From Colius striatus (lineage: Eukaryota; Chordata; Aves; Coliiformes; Coliidae), in NCBI RefSeq assembly GCF_028858725.1, contig NC_084769.1, positions 439,001 to 503,000 of the forward strand: 64,000 nucleotides of DNA, read 5' to 3'. Made by a program: the position numbers and the translations under genes. This document shows positions 23,533 through 64,000 of the stretch, piece after piece (the first letter of the stretch is position 1; the number at the start of each line of letters is the position of its first letter). The notes below the pieces were generated by a model that saw only the letters and a list, made by a program, of their open reading frames with translations, did no database searches and was not told the origin of the DNA.

Positions 23533-23538
23533 TTTATT
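23533..23538 (-). terminator. TANC1: Candidate TANC1 polyadenylation signal
   Basis: TTTATT on the plus strand, AATAAA on the minus strand, in the context atctttattttg. It lies about 1.05 kb beyond the TANC1 stop. Confidence 0.45.
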
Positions 23539-23630
23539 TTGTATGGAAAAAATACAGTAGCTGTGCAAAAATAGAACTACAGGGCAAGGCTAATAGAGGA
23601 CTTGTACAAAATACCAAAGAAACAGTAAAC

Positions 23631-23636
23631 AATAAA
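23631..23636 (+). terminator. WDSUB1: Candidate WDSUB1 polyadenylation signal
   Basis: AATAAA in aacaataaataagc, about 480 bp after the stop codon. No better plus-strand hexamer lies between them. Confidence 0.45.
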
Positions 23637-24589
23637 TAAGCTAAAGCATAATGATGCAAACTGAGAAGGAACTTGTAAGAACAGGTATGTGTGTGGAAGG
23701 TGCAGGAGCCGCGGGGCAGAACAGCACCGCACCTCCCTGTTCCCAACGGCCCTGCCTATAAAAAGCTTCACAACTTCATCCTGCCAGGCAACTGCACAGA
23801 CACTTCTCTCCTGCTTCCCTCCTCCCTCCATCCATTCCCATACCCCCACTCAGCCTCCCCTTGCTTAACCCATAACTCACTCTGCTTTAAGGTAGCACCC
23901 AGAGGTGATCAGATAAACTCTATAAAGTGCGATTACTGTTAATATGCCATAAGAGTGTGTTCTTCAGTGCAATAACCAATATGGTCAAAGCCTTTCAATA
24001 CACATGCAAATGTTACTGCTCACTGTACTTGATTTCGTCTAGTTACTAAAAATAGTTCTATTTACATGCCAAAACATGGCTCCTTATAATCCACTCACTC
24101 GTACAACACTGATGCTGCCTAAATGTACATCATGCAACCCAAATTAGATCCCACTAGAAAAGTCATAAAATACTCTGATTTAAAAACCCTTGTACATACA
24201 TATACAGCTCTGAGTTACACAGCTCACCTCACTCTGAACACTGGTTTGAGAAGTAAGCACTTGAGCGCTTGTCGAGGCACGGTTATTCCCTCTGTGTGTG
24301 GAGAGATCACATAACCAATGGCCCATGGGAAAGGAAAGCCTCATTTAATGGTAAAGGGAAGGATTTGTCTGCTTCAGGCCCTCATCTGTGGGACCAAGGC
24401 TCCTCCTTGACTCTACTTAGTTTGCTCTTCCAGTTACTGCAGCGGTCCTGGGACAGGAGGAAGAGTGTGAAGTGGTTGATTCCCATTCAGTACTGGCCAG
24501 CATGGCCTGCTTACCCCAGCTCCCCCAGGACCCACCGAGCTGCGTTCTGTATAGCAGCGTGTCCCGCCCGTGCAGGTCAGAGCCGCTGC

Positions 24590-64000
<39,411 letters not shown>

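Larger units (their letters stand above)
23148..23655 (+). other. WDSUB1: WDSUB1 3' untranslated region (end inferred)
   Basis: The first AATAAA on the plus strand after the stop is at 23631-23636, so the transcript may end near 23.65 kb. That would place its tail inside the TANC1 3'UTR. Confidence 0.5.
23515..24589 (-). other. TANC1: TANC1 3' untranslated region (end inferred)
   Basis: Runs leftward from the TANC1 stop. Minus-strand hexamers are ATTAAA at 24344-24349 and AATAAA at 23533-23538. The distal one would give a 3'UTR of about 1.07 kb that overlaps the WDSUB1 tail. Confidence 0.55.

Overview
This is a stretch of vertebrate nuclear DNA. Spliced genes with GT-AG introns, one CpG-island promoter, long AT-rich introns and several CR1-type LINE fragments point to a bird. 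CR1 copies are the only dispersed repeats I recognise, and the compact introns fit Aves better than a crocodilian or turtle. I cannot name the species. The gene order BAZ2B - WDSUB1 - TANC1 matches the block I know from human 2q24 and chicken chromosome 7, so this looks like ordinary conserved synteny.

Layout. (1) 126-6549, plus strand: the last seven coding exons of BAZ2B (about 437 residues), carrying the C-terminal PHD finger and bromodomain, followed by an AT-rich 3'UTR that probably ends near 7.87 kb. (2) 9.09-9.76 kb: a CpG island that is the likely WDSUB1 promoter. (3) 11767-23147, plus strand: the complete WDSUB1 coding sequence in ten coding exons (481 residues: WD40 propeller, SAM, U-box). 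All exon phases close exactly. (4) 60367-24590, minus strand: 24 coding exons of TANC1 (about 1,788 residues), lacking only the extreme N-terminus, which must lie beyond 64000. It reads as disordered N-terminal region, STAND-type P-loop ATPase, ankyrin repeats, TPRs, low-complexity tail and a C-terminal PDZ ligand ESNV. WDSUB1 and TANC1 converge, with stop codons about 1.44 kb apart and possibly overlapping 3'UTRs.

The three proteins have separate jobs: chromatin reading, a putative E3 ubiquitin ligase, and a postsynaptic scaffold. They are neighbours rather than a pathway.

The remaining sequence is introns, seven CR1 fragments (one carrying reverse-transcriptase sequence), small tandem duplications and two perfect hairpins. 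I found no tRNA, rRNA, CRISPR or recognisable undescribed system. The items most worth a second look are an in-frame alternative donor in BAZ2B, the tail-to-tail overlap of WDSUB1 and TANC1, a CR1 inserted about 25 bp from a TANC1 splice donor, two exon-like open blocks inside a TANC1 intron, and a NAGNAG acceptor in TANC1. Assignments rest on reading the translations and recalling the human proteins; no alignment was run.
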